Source: Paludibacteraceae bacterium (GTDB taxonomy: Bacteria; Bacteroidota; Bacteroidia; Bacteroidales; Paludibacteraceae). From it: a stretch of 51,986 nucleotides of DNA. Of the stretch, positions 29,059-36,886 are shown piece by piece. The stretch covers positions 1 through 51,986 of the forward strand of contig JAFVTU010000022.1 of NCBI GenBank assembly GCA_017503075.1. The letters run 5' to 3'. The notes beneath the pieces were generated by a model, which had not been told where the DNA came from, did not search any database, and saw only the letters and a program-made list of their open reading frames with translations. Numbering within the stretch: position 1 is the first letter of the stretch; every line of letters begins with the position of its first letter. A program made the translations under genes and the position numbers.

Positions 29059-31410
29059 CTACATCGGATCCACGTCGGGCAGGATGATAGTCCCTTTGCA
29101 AGCCGATTGTTGTTGCACGAAGCCGATATGTTCACGCACCAACTCTTTGGCACGCACGATATTTGCATTCGCCTCAATCGTCAAACGAATCTGCCGCACA
29201 TACATATTCTGCGTGCGAGCCACACTTGGCAATATAACTCCCGAAACGCGACTCCCGAACACCTGCTGCAATCGCTGTTGCAACATGCTACTTGCTGCGG
29301 TCAGTCGTTGCATATCGCGGTGCTTCAGCGTCAGCATAATCATGCGATGATAGGGTGGGAAACCAAACGCCTTTCTTTCAGCTATCTGCTCCGAGTAAAG
29401 TCCCTGATAATCATGCGCTATCAAGTGTTGGTACAAACTATTCTTCGGGTCGAATGTCTGTATCATCACCTCACCCTGACTACCCGTTCTACCTGCACGA
29501 CCACTCACCTGTTCTAGCATCTGAAACGCATGCTCGTAGCTCCTAAAGTCAGGTTGATTCAACAGCGAATCCGCTTGCAATACTGCCACCAAACTCACAT
29601 CGTTGAAATGCAACCCCTTTGTAACCATCTGAGTACCAATCAGTATATCCACCTCGTGCTTAGCAAACCGATCGATAATCGTTTGGTAGGCATCTTTCTT
29701 TCGGGTTGAATCCAAGTCCATTCGCAGCACGCGTGCCTCGGGGAATAGCCCTTGTATTTCCTCCTCCAGTCGTTCCGTACCAAAACCCTGCGTGCGGTAC
29801 TCTGTCTTGCATTTTGGGCAATGACTTGGGGCACTGATGCTGTGTCCACAGCAGTGACAAACCAAAGTGCGATTGGCTTTGTGATAGGTCATACTCACAT
29901 CGCAGTTCGGACATTTAGGCACTTCGCCACAACTTGGGCACTGCAAGAATGGCGCATACCCCCTGCGGTTCTGAAACAATATAACTTGCTTACCCTTAGC
30001 CAGTTCCTCGCGTATCCTATCTACCAATGGATCGGCAAAATGCCCATACATCTCTTTGCGATGATACTGACGTTGCAAGTCAATCATCGTGATTTGTGGT
30101 AGTTGCAATCCCTGAAAACGCTCCGTCATCTCCACCAAACCATATTTCCCACTCAATGCGTTGTGATAACTCTCAATGGATGGAGTAGCCGTACCCAGCA
30201 GCACTTTCGCACCATACCACTGCGCCATCATAATGGCTGCACTTCGCGCATGATAACGTGGTGCAGGGTCTTGTTGCTTATAACTTGGCTCATGCTCCTC
30301 ATCCACAATGATTAGTCCTAAATTATTGAATGGTAAGAAGATCGCTGACCGAGCACCGAGGATAAGCCTACCCCTTGTTTTTGGAGTTTCTACCTGTTCA
30401 GCATGGTTCAATGCTTCGCGTTCAATGTAGTTCAGTATTGTTTTTTCTTCGGAAGACAATTTTGAACTATGTTGAACCACTGTTGAACTATATTGAACTT
30501 GATTATAAATCTCCACTCGCTCCGCATTGCTAAACTTCGAATGATACACCACCAGTCTATCCCCAAACACGGCCTGAAGTCGGTCAGTCAATTGGGTAGT
30601 TAAGGCAATCTCTGGCACAAGATACAATACTTGTTTGCCTTGTTGAAGGACTTCTTCAATAAGATGGATATATACCTCTGTTTTTCCGCTAGAGGTCACG
30701 CCGTGTAGCAGGGTGACATTTTTCCCTTGCCAACTCTTTCGTATCTCATCTATTGCTCTACTTTGCTGACTATCAAGGGTATGTGGCTTTTGTGTCTCGC
30801 CTTTGTATTGGCGCAAACGCGAGATAGGTCGCTCTTCTTCGAGGAATATCCCCTTGTCAATCAATGTCCGCAGAATAGCACCGCTCACTCCAGTTTGCTC
30901 CAGCAGCAAACGCCTCTCTACTTGATAATTCTGCGCCAAACGGATGAAATCTCGCACCAATTGTTCCTGTTTCTTGGCGCGTTTCAGTTCTCCGAGCAAC
31001 TGCTCTTGTGCTTCTTGTGCCAGATAGGCAGGTGCCAATTGTATGTATTGTGTGGTGGCTGCGCTGTAGTTGTCATCAATGATTTCAGAGGGTAGGGCAG
31101 CAGCCATCACTTCGCCCAAGGTACACATGTAATAGCTTGATAACCATTCCCATAACTTTATTTGCTCTGCCGTAACGATTGGCGTCTCATCCACTATTTG
31201 CAGCACATCGCGCACTTTCACATTGGCTGGCAACTCCCCTTCGTGCTTGCGATAGATGATACCAATGACACTTTTCTTCCCCAGCGGCACCAATACCCTA
31301 CAACCAATCACATCTCTTCCCCCTTGAAGGGGGATTGAGGGGGTCCGATAGGTGTACACATCCGCAATTGCCAACGGCAGAATAATATCGTAAAGTGATT
31401 GGTCGGTCAT
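29059..31410 (-). CDS. priA: Primosomal protein N' (PriA helicase)
   Basis: This 783-residue superfamily 2 helicase restarts stalled replication forks. Walker A is GVTSSGKTE, Walker B is VDEEHEPSYKQQ, and four CxxC pairs in the CPSCGEVPKCPNCD...CHCCGH...CPKC region bind zinc. GQMVTKGxHF-like motif V (TQMVTKGLHF) and QVSGRAGR motif VI are intact. I start at 31410 because the upstream in-frame codons lie in the promoter. Residues ~303-338, between NAERVEIYN and LGARSAIFLPF, are an insertion compared with the usual short link and are encoded by GTTCA/TTGAAC repeats. Expected transcription start is only 2-4 nt before the ATG. Confidence 0.93.
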   Translation of the reverse strand: MTDQSLYDIILPLAIADVYTYRTPSIPLQGGRDVIGCRVLVPLGKKSVIGIIYRKHEGELPANVKVRDVLQIVDETPIVTAEQIKLWEWLSSYYMCTLGEVMAAALPSEIIDDNYSAATTQYIQLAPAYLAQEAQEQLLGELKRAKKQEQLVRDFIRLAQNYQVERRLLLEQTGVSGAILRTLIDKGIFLEEERPISRLRQYKGETQKPHTLDSQQSRAIDEIRKSWQGKNVTLLHGVTSSGKTEVYIHLIEEVLQQGKQVLYLVPEIALTTQLTDRLQAVFGDRLVVYHSKFSNAERVEIYNQVQYSSTVVQHSSKLSSEEKTILNYIEREALNHAEQVETPKTRGRLILGARSAIFLPFNNLGLIIVDEEHEPSYKQQDPAPRYHARSAAIMMAQWYGAKVLLGTATPSIESYHNALSGKYGLVEMTERFQGLQLPQITMIDLQRQYHRKEMYGHFADPLVDRIREELAKGKQVILFQNRRGYAPFLQCPSCGEVPKCPNCDVSMTYHKANRTLVCHCCGHSISAPSHCPKCKTEYRTQGFGTERLEEEIQGLFPEARVLRMDLDSTRKKDAYQTIIDRFAKHEVDILIGTQMVTKGLHFNDVSLVAVLQADSLLNQPDFRSYEHAFQMLEQVSGRAGRTGSQGEVMIQTFDPKNSLYQHLIAHDYQGLYSEQIAERKAFGFPPYHRMIMLTLKHRDMQRLTAASSMLQQRLQQVFGSRVSGVILPSVARTQNMYVRQIRLTIEANANIVRAKELVREHIGFVQQQSACKGTIILPDVDPM
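30396..30498. repeat. GTTCA / TTGAAC inverted repeat array inside priA
   Basis: GTTCA occurs at 30396, 30406, 30420 and 30430, then TTGAAC at 30462, 30472, 30483 and 30493. The spacing is mostly 10-11 bp and the two halves are opposite in orientation. The array is in frame and encodes the extra segment of PriA. Confidence 0.8.
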
Positions 31411-31418
31411 TTCAAATG

Positions 31419-31449
31419 CAAAAGTACAAAAATGAAATGAAATATGCAA
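31419..31449 (-). promoter_or_regulatory. Promoter of priA
   Basis: On the minus strand, TTGC (31449-31446) and TACTTTTG (31426-31419) are 19 nt apart. The TACTTTTG box ends 9 bases before the ATG, so the mRNA should be nearly leaderless. Confidence 0.75.
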
Positions 31450-31454
31450 GTTTT

Positions 31455-31502
31455 CGTCTTTATAAAGACGATTTTGCGTGTATTTTCGTCTTTCAAAAGA
31501 CG
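31455..31502. repeat. Two near-identical palindromes upstream of priA
   Basis: CGTCTTTATAAAGACG (31455-31470) is a perfect 16-bp palindrome. CGTCTTTCAAAAGACG (31487-31502) is the same with two changed central bases. They are 32 bp apart, about three helical turns, both flanked by TTTT and ATTTT, directly behind the priA promoter. Confidence 0.75.
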
Positions 31503-31589
31503 ATTTTAAGTATGTTTTTCATCTTTAGAGAGAAAATTCTTATTATTTATAATTCCTCCCTCATTCCTGCACAGAATTTGAAAAGAACT

Positions 31590-31675
31590 CTATCTGTCCG
31601 CTATCTGTCCGCTGTCAACTACGGTAGATACACGGTAGATATACGATAGATATACGTTAGATACACGATAGATAA
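31590..31675. repeat. 11-bp tandem repeats in two orientations
   Basis: CTATCTGTCCG occurs twice head to tail (31590-31611). Then five units of 11 bp with consensus ACGRTAGATAY run from 31621 to 31675. The first pair resembles the inverse complement of the second set. No gene is visible between priA and the promoter at 31785; this repeat and the palindromes are the only structure in that gap. Confidence 0.85.
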
Positions 31676-31784
31676 GTATAGGTGTACCATGGTAGTAGCG
31701 ACCCATCTCCAATAGGCGGAACGCTGTCCCATAGCCCTCATGGGCGTCCATTATCCAGAAAATAGCGATTTTTTCGCCATTTTC

Positions 31785-31815
31785 TTGCACATCCGCAAAT
31801 TTTGTTGTATCTTTG
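31785..31815 (+). promoter_or_regulatory. Promoter of the DGR-like lipoprotein unit
   Basis: TTGC (31785-31788) and TATCTTTG (31808-31815) are 19 nt apart. Transcription should start near 31821. Confidence 0.75.
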
Positions 31816-31827
31816 CAGTGTTTTGTT

Positions 31828-31953
31828 GTGTTGCACGATAGCAAACAATTATCCCTCAAACAGTTTGCTTATCTCTGCGAAAAGATGGTAGAGGTAGAGG
31901 ATCAATTGAAGAAATGGAAAGCATATTATCAAAAAGACAATAGAAATCAATAA
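31828..31953 (+). CDS. Possible 41-codon gene ahead of the lipoprotein
   Basis: An open frame from GTG at 31828 (or TTG 31831, ATG 31885) ends at 31953, 7 bases before the lipoprotein ATG. The predicted start is 6-8 nt from the expected transcription start, the same near-leaderless arrangement seen for the kinase and priA. The peptide is charged and helical, with a segment reading FAYLCEKMVEVEDQLKKW, and looks like a short coiled coil. I do not recognise a family. It could instead be untranslated leader, since GTG and TTG starts are weak evidence. Confidence 0.35.
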   Translation: MLHDSKQLSLKQFAYLCEKMVEVEDQLKKWKAYYQKDNRNQ

Positions 31954-31960
31954 ATGTATT

Positions 31961-32818
31961 ATGAAAAAGTTTTTTAGTTTCGCCATTTTCGTAATGGCAG
32001 TGTTATTTGTAGGTTGCGATCCCAATGCTCCTGCTACATCTTCTGCGGGCATAGGTGCGTTCTCCGTGTCAGCGGATAAGCAAGTGAGTTTCTCAAAGGG
32101 TAATTTGCAGTACACGCAATCTACTAACACTTGGTCTTTTGCGAGTGCGCAATATGAAATGATAGGTACAGAGAATGTGACTGGCGGTAGTGTATCTTCT
32201 GACCCAACTTATGGTGATGATAAAGCAGGTACTGCTCTGGCCGATAAGATTGATTTATTTGGTTGGAGTGGTAGCACAGGTTCTGCAAAGTTTGGTGTAA
32301 GTACTTATACTTATTATGCTGATTATTATGGTAGTTTCGTTGATTGGGGTACGAATCAGATAGGCAATGATGCCCCTAATACATGGCGTACATTGAGTTA
32401 TGATGAGTGGTCTTATGTAGTATTTAATCGTCTCAATGCAAGTTCTCTTGTGGGTGTCGCTCAGGTTAATGGTGTGAATGGTTTGATTTTGTTGCCTGAT
32501 GATTGGGCATGTCCATCAGGTATTACTTTCAAGTCAGGTTTTCATAGCAGTTCTGGCGTGGATTATTATGCCGCCTACCAAACTTTTACAGCCAATCAGT
32601 GGTCACTATTAGAAGGTGCTGGTGCAGTCTTCTTGCCTGCCGCAGGCTATCGCTTCTGCTCGCATGTGGGCGACGTGCAGAATAGCTGCTCCTATTGGTC
32701 TGCCACTGGGGACGATAGCGACTACGCGGTCTGCCTCTACTTCGGCTCGGACGAAGCGCGCATTGGCAACGTCATTCGCAGCTGCGGGCGCAGTGTCCGT
32801 CTCGTTAAGGATCTATAA
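31961..32818 (+). CDS. Lipoprotein with C-type-lectin-like, DGR-type variable C-terminus
   Basis: This 285-residue protein has a lipoprotein signal (LFVGC, C19). The body (VSFSKGNLQYTQSTNTWSFA, WRTLSYDEWSYVVFNR) matches a family of Bacteroidales surface lipoproteins. The last ~65 residues have the scaffold LPAAGYR...YWSAT...A..LYF...R..G.SVRLVKDL, characteristic of FGE/C-type-lectin-fold proteins that serve as DGR targets. Between the scaffold positions most codons end in C (GAC, AGC, TAC, TGC, GGC, CGC), as expected if AAC codons of a template had been mutated at adenines. GC is about 61% over 32641-32810 against roughly 30-40% upstream. No reverse transcriptase or template repeat is in the window, so any DGR would act in trans. 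Ligand binding at the surface is inference. Confidence 0.75.
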   Translation: MKKFFSFAIFVMAVLFVGCDPNAPATSSAGIGAFSVSADKQVSFSKGNLQYTQSTNTWSFASAQYEMIGTENVTGGSVSSDPTYGDDKAGTALADKIDLFGWSGSTGSAKFGVSTYTYYADYYGSFVDWGTNQIGNDAPNTWRTLSYDEWSYVVFNRLNASSLVGVAQVNGVNGLILLPDDWACPSGITFKSGFHSSSGVDYYAAYQTFTANQWSLLEGAGAVFLPAAGYRFCSHVGDVQNSCSYWSATGDDSDYAVCLYFGSDEARIGNVIRSCGRSVRLVKDL

Positions 32819-32853
32819 AATTTTGCAAAACGCTTTTAGCGTTCAGCAAAATT
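32819..32853 (+). repeat. Hairpin immediately after the variable region
   Basis: AATTTTGC (32819-32826) pairs with GCAAAATT (32846-32853), enclosing AACGCT/AGCGTT (32829-32834 / 32838-32843) with a TTT loop. It abuts the stop codon and lacks a T run. Hairpins just downstream of variable repeats are needed for retrohoming in the known Bordetella phage DGR. Confidence 0.7.
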
Positions 32854-32930
32854 GGAGTGCATAATAAGAAGGTTCGTGCCAACTGGTTTGAATCATTTGT
32901 AAAATAGATCACTGTTACTTCTTTGAACAA

Positions 32931-32971
32931 CAATCCGCATAGCCGAACGATCAAGTCGGTTATGCGGATTG
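32931..32971. terminator. Strong hairpin between convergent genes
   Basis: A 16-bp stem (CAATCCGCATAGCCGA with 32956-32971, one G-T pair) has a 9-nt loop. It lies between the lipoprotein and the convergent ATPase gene and probably ends transcription from one or both sides; the following T content is modest. Confidence 0.7.
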
Positions 32972-33044
32972 TTTGCTTATGTTGAATATCTTGGAAAAAC
33001 TATGGCACCCTAATTTGCTGCACGCCTATTCCCCAAAAGATATG

Positions 33045-34223
33045 CTAATACACAAAACCAAACATCCACAAAGGAATAGAGTTTTGGTAAACATATTCAG
33101 TGTCATCTTTAACGACATACCCCTGATTGATAGGCAGTGTGGCAAGCTGCTTTTTGGTTTTATTCTTTCCTCCTATCTCAAAAGTTAATCCATCTACTTC
33201 AAAATCGGAAACGGGCGAGGAGGAAATAAAATGTCCCACGCGAAGCCATGCAAAGAAGATTGTTTCACGAATAGTGCCAATATCTGGGGTGGTATCTGAC
33301 AAGACGTATGCCTCATTGGGATTGTGCAAATATACCTTTTCTATCTTTTCGAGCAATTTAATGCCTGATGCCTTTTCTCGTAACACACCTATCAATCCCG
33401 CCTTCTCAAGAAAGAGCATGTATTTGGGTAGTGTATTTCGAGAGATTTCCAAATCACGCTCTAATTTAGCATAATTAGGTTTAAAAGGCACACTTTGTGC
33501 CAATACATAGAGCAATTTCTTCAGTTTCTGTACCGATGCTACTTCCATTTCGGCAAACTTAGGTATATCATCTTCTACCACCTGCTTGATGATACCATTC
33601 AAGCGCATTGCGTAGTTGTCTTCTTGAAAGAATGGAAAATATCCTTCACGCAAATATTGTGTGAATAATTGCAATGGACGCGCCTTGTCATATGGAAAGT
33701 CCACCGCACCAGCCAGAATATCCTCTAATGAATAACGTGGCAAATTCCAACCTTGAGATATATTCAGATATTCACGGAAACTAAGCCCAGGCAATGTATA
33801 TTCTACCTTTCTTCGGCTCAAATCAGCCCCTCCTTTTTCTAAATCCAAAATAGAAGAACCACTATACACCACTTTCAAGTCTGGCATCATATCATAGATA
33901 TTCTTTATCTCCGTTGACCAGCCGTGGTATTTGTGTATCTCATCAATATAGAGGTGTTTACCGCCCTGCAACATAAATTGCCGAGCTAAATCCACTAAGC
34001 GATGCGTAGTGAAATAAAAATCGTCAGCCATCACATATAGCGTCTGCGGTGTATTGTCATATAGGCGAATGTGCTGTAAAATCATTGTGGTTTTACCAGT
34101 ACCTCGTGAACCTAATATGGCAACTAAACGACTATTCCAATCTATCTCATCATGTTTGTCACGAACAAAGGTAGTACTCACTCTGTTGACCAGTTCTCGG
34201 GATGTTGCAAATAAATTTTCCAT
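33045..34223 (-). CDS. AAA-type ATPase, AAA_14/DUF4143 family
   Basis: This 392-residue protein has Walker A GSRGTGKT near residue 36 and Walker B HLYIDEIHKY near residue 90. SGSSILDLEKGGADLSRR is a sensor-like segment of this family. A C-terminal DUF4143-like region follows, with a winged-helix-type stretch (NYAKLERDLEISRNTLPKYM) and a nuclease-like half (YVLSDTTPDIGTIRETIFFAWL, FEVDGLTFEIGG). I start at 34223 because upstream codons overlap the promoter. Proteins of this family are widespread and of unknown role. It stands alone here with its own promoter. Confidence 0.85.
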   Translation of the reverse strand: MENLFATSRELVNRVSTTFVRDKHDEIDWNSRLVAILGSRGTGKTTMILQHIRLYDNTPQTLYVMADDFYFTTHRLVDLARQFMLQGGKHLYIDEIHKYHGWSTEIKNIYDMMPDLKVVYSGSSILDLEKGGADLSRRKVEYTLPGLSFREYLNISQGWNLPRYSLEDILAGAVDFPYDKARPLQLFTQYLREGYFPFFQEDNYAMRLNGIIKQVVEDDIPKFAEMEVASVQKLKKLLYVLAQSVPFKPNYAKLERDLEISRNTLPKYMLFLEKAGLIGVLREKASGIKLLEKIEKVYLHNPNEAYVLSDTTPDIGTIRETIFFAWLRVGHFISSSPVSDFEVDGLTFEIGGKNKTKKQLATLPINQGYVVKDDTEYVYQNSIPLWMFGFVY

Positions 34224-34246
34224 ATCTGTAGTAGTAAAAATCGCTG

Positions 34247-34277
34247 CAAAGGTACATAAAAAAATCAAATTGCACAA
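34247..34277 (-). promoter_or_regulatory. Promoter of the ATPase gene
   Basis: On the minus strand, TTG (34277-34275) and TACCTTTG (34254-34247) are 20 nt apart. Confidence 0.75.
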
Positions 34278-34350
34278 TAGGCGATGCACTTTTTTGATAA
34301 AAATGCATTATTAACCGTGCATTTTTCTTCTATTAAGTGACTCATTTCGC

Positions 34351-34358
34351 GGGGGGGG
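34351..34358. repeat. G8 homopolymer within a short stem-loop
   Basis: Eight Gs lie between TTCGC and GCTACAGCCGTAGCGAA. TTCGC/GCGAA and GCTAC/GTAGC can pair. It sits about 75 bp upstream of the ATPase promoter and between it and tdk. Confidence 0.6.
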
Positions 34359-34392
34359 CTACAGCCGTAGCGAATTTTTGTAACAAATTTGC

Positions 34393-34427
34393 CAATAAAA
34401 ATAAGCGAAGGATGACCCTCGCTTATT
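34393..34427 (-). terminator. Terminator of the recJ-tdk transcript
   Basis: AATAAGCGA (34400-34408) pairs with TCGCTTATT (34419-34427). On the minus strand the stem runs into TTTATTG. Confidence 0.75.
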
Positions 34428-34458
34428 CTATGCTTATTGGTTGCTTATCCTATGCTGA

Positions 34459-35055
34459 TTAGTTATCTGCTTTCTCTGCTGCCAACGCCTTCTCGTAGCA
34501 AGCACGGCACAGTGGCTCATAGCTTTCTGTCTCGCCGAGCAACACGCGCTTGTCGCTGCTGACAGTACGGTGGCTCACATACGCTAAGTCGCCGCAATGC
34601 ACGCAGATAGCGTGGGTCTTATACACATCGTCTGCGATGGCCATCAACGCTGGCATTGGTCCAAAAGGCACACCCTTGAAGTCCATATCCAAGCCCGCAC
34701 ATATCACGCGAATACCGCGACGAGCCAACTCGTTGGCTACTTCCACAATACCCATATCAAAGAATTGTGCCTCATCAATACCCACTACATCCACATCGTT
34801 AGCCATCAATAGGATATTCTGGCTGCTATCCACAGGTGTGGACTGAATAGCATTACGGTCGTGACTGACTACTTCGGCTTCGCTATAGCGCACGTCGATA
34901 GCGGGTTTAAAGATTTCTACTTTCAGTTTGGCAAACTGTGCGCGTTTCATACGGCGGATAAGTTCTTCGGTCTTTCCTGAGAACATACTTCCGCAAACTA
35001 CTTCAATACTTCCTTTGCGGAACTTAGGGCCTCGTGTTTCTAGTTCGTTGTACAT
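34459..35055 (-). CDS. tdk: Thymidine kinase (type II)
   Basis: This 198-residue enzyme converts thymidine to dTMP in salvage. P-loop GSMFSGKT lies at residues 22-29, catalytic E95 is in DEAQFF, and the lasso domain has two Cys pairs (CVHCG, CRAC) for structural zinc. Its start lies inside the end of recJ (16-bp overlap), so the two are translated from one mRNA. The window thus encodes three deoxynucleoside-salvage kinases. Confidence 0.95.
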   Translation of the reverse strand: MYNELETRGPKFRKGSIEVVCGSMFSGKTEELIRRMKRAQFAKLKVEIFKPAIDVRYSEAEVVSHDRNAIQSTPVDSSQNILLMANDVDVVGIDEAQFFDMGIVEVANELARRGIRVICAGLDMDFKGVPFGPMPALMAIADDVYKTHAICVHCGDLAYVSHRTVSSDKRVLLGETESYEPLCRACYEKALAAEKADN

Positions 35056-36788
35056 GGTTGAATATCTTGCACCATCATTTGGATGGTGGTATAATGGTTG
35101 AATGTATTTTCATTCAGTTCATAGCAAATATCCACAGCGTTGCCGTTTTGGATATACTCTGCCATATCGGCGCGCCCGAAGGCGATGCCCGTGATTGCAT
35201 TCATGCGGTCGGTTACATCCAATCGCAGATGCTCACGCTCCTTGCCTACAGCACGCGTATCGCGGTGGTTAATCAGTCGGCGCGACACGAACAACGGACG
35301 TGGATTACCTGGACCAAAGGGCTCTAAGTGACGCAATACATTGTAGAACGATTTGGTAATATCGCCCAGTTGCAACTCAGCCTCAATATCCAATGTCGGT
35401 TGCAACTGATTAGGTTGTATATGCGCTGCCACATACGCCTCAAAACGCTTGCGGAACTCTGGCAAATCATCAATATGCATGCTCAGTCCAGCCGCATATT
35501 TATGTCCGCCAAAGTTAGTGAGCAAGTCATGGCACGAATCAATAGCAGCATAGATATCAAACCCACCTACCGAACGCGCCGAGCCCGAAATGATACCATC
35601 TTCGCCTGCCGTCAACACGATAGTCGGACGGTAATACGTCTCCGTCAAACGCGAAGCCACAATGCCCACCACACCTTTATGCCAATGGGGTGCATACACT
35701 ACTGTCGAACGGCGGTTGGCATAGGTAGGATCATCCAGCAACTGCTGCAACGCCTCTTTCGTTGTCTCCGTATCGCAGTCGCGACGGTCCTCGTTGTGAT
35801 GATTCACCTCTTCGGCTTGCTCATGAGCAAAATCAGGGTCATTGGTCAGCAGCAATTCCACGGCAGCGCGACCCGACTTCATACGCCCACACGCATTGAT
35901 GCGTGGACCAATCTTATATACTAACTCATTGATTGTTATCTTCTTTGCCTCAATACCAGCCACTTGCATGATAGCCGACAAACCTGTGAAAGGTTGGGTA
36001 TTGAGTTGCTTGATACCGTAGTGCGCCAATATGCGGTTCTCCCCTGTGATAGGCACTATGTCCGATGCAATTGACATTGCGAGTAGCTGTAATAGTGGTA
36101 CGAGGTTGTCAAATGGCAAGCCGTATTGCTGGGTGTATGCTTGTGCGAGTTTGAAACCGACACCGCACCCCGACAAGTCTTTGTATGGGTACGGACAGTC
36201 GCTGCGCTTCATGTTCAGTACCGCCACTGCATCGGGCAACTCCTCGCCAGGCGTATGGTGATCGCAGACAATCACGTCAATGCCTTTGCTCTTAGCGTAT
36301 GCCACTTTCTCTACGGCTTTGATACCGCAGTCCAGCGTGATAATCAATCCACACCCTTGCTCCGCAGCATAATCTATTCCCTGCTGCGAAACACCGTAAC
36401 CTTCTGTATATCTGTCAGGAATGTAGTAATCGATTTCAGCGCATTTCGCCTCATCGCCATCTCGCCTCATCGCCTCCAAGAACCGGTACATTAGCGCCAC
36501 GGCAGTCGTGCCGTCCACATCGTAATCGCCGTAGATAAGTATTTTCTCGCCTTGGGTGATAGCTTGGTGCAAACGCTCCACGGCTTTGTCCATATCCTTC
36601 ATCAGGAAAGGGTCATGCAGTTTGTCCAATGACGGACGCACGAACGCACGTGCTTCATCAGCCGTTTGTATGCCCCGCACCACCAACATACGTGCCGCTG
36701 CAGAACTGATATTCAGTTCCTTCTCCAACTGCTGTTGCACCTCTTGCTCCACAGCCGTTAAGCATCGTATGTTCCAATTGTAGGTCAT
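35040..36788 (-). CDS. recJ: Single-stranded-DNA-specific exonuclease RecJ
   Basis: This 582-residue 5'-3' exonuclease acts in recombination and mismatch repair. DHH-family motifs are visible: [17 protein letters not shown], then [22 protein letters not shown] and [10 protein letters not shown], with GGHKYAAG of the DHHA1 domain near residue 430. I start at MTYNWN (36788); earlier codons overlap the promoter. Residues 105-114, just before IDYYIPDRY, are an extra segment encoded by a duplicated TCGCCTCATCGCC (plus strand 36446 and 36462). The leader is about 10 nt. Confidence 0.95.
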   Translation of the reverse strand: MTYNWNIRCLTAVEQEVQQQLEKELNISSAAARMLVVRGIQTADEARAFVRPSLDKLHDPFLMKDMDKAVERLHQAITQGEKILIYGDYDVDGTTAVALMYRFLEAMRRDGDEAKCAEIDYYIPDRYTEGYGVSQQGIDYAAEQGCGLIITLDCGIKAVEKVAYAKSKGIDVIVCDHHTPGEELPDAVAVLNMKRSDCPYPYKDLSGCGVGFKLAQAYTQQYGLPFDNLVPLLQLLAMSIASDIVPITGENRILAHYGIKQLNTQPFTGLSAIMQVAGIEAKKITINELVYKIGPRINACGRMKSGRAAVELLLTNDPDFAHEQAEEVNHHNEDRRDCDTETTKEALQQLLDDPTYANRRSTVVYAPHWHKGVVGIVASRLTETYYRPTIVLTAGEDGIISGSARSVGGFDIYAAIDSCHDLLTNFGGHKYAAGLSMHIDDLPEFRKRFEAYVAAHIQPNQLQPTLDIEAELQLGDITKSFYNVLRHLEPFGPGNPRPLFVSRRLINHRDTRAVGKEREHLRLDVTDRMNAITGIAFGRADMAEYIQNGNAVDICYELNENTFNHYTTIQMMVQDIQPCTTN

Positions 36789-36804
36789 TATTTCAAAATC
36801 GTGG

Positions 36805-36836
36805 CAAAGGTACAACAAAAAATGCAGAAATGCAAA
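36805..36836 (-). promoter_or_regulatory. Promoter of recJ-tdk
   Basis: On the minus strand, TTTG (36836-36833) and TACCTTTG (36812-36805) are 20 nt apart. The TTTG box touches the T run of the preceding terminator. Confidence 0.8.
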
Positions 36837-36864
36837 TAAAAAAGCAGAAAGTTTTCTTTCTGCT
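36837..36864 (-). terminator. Terminator of the nfeD-floA-amidase operon
   Basis: AGCAGAAAG (36843-36851) pairs with CTTTCTGCT (36856-36864). On the minus strand six Ts follow; some Ts also follow on the plus strand. Confidence 0.85.
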
Positions 36865-36886
36865 AGTTTTTCAATCGAATTCTTTA

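Noticed and set aside
31590-31675. Replication origin iterons
   Set aside because: No replication initiator gene or DnaA-box cluster is nearby; kept only as an unexplained repeat.
33045-34223. Part of a defence or toxin-antitoxin system
   Set aside because: The ATPase stands alone with its own promoter, and the flanking genes are a lipoprotein and tdk; there is no partner gene to support it.
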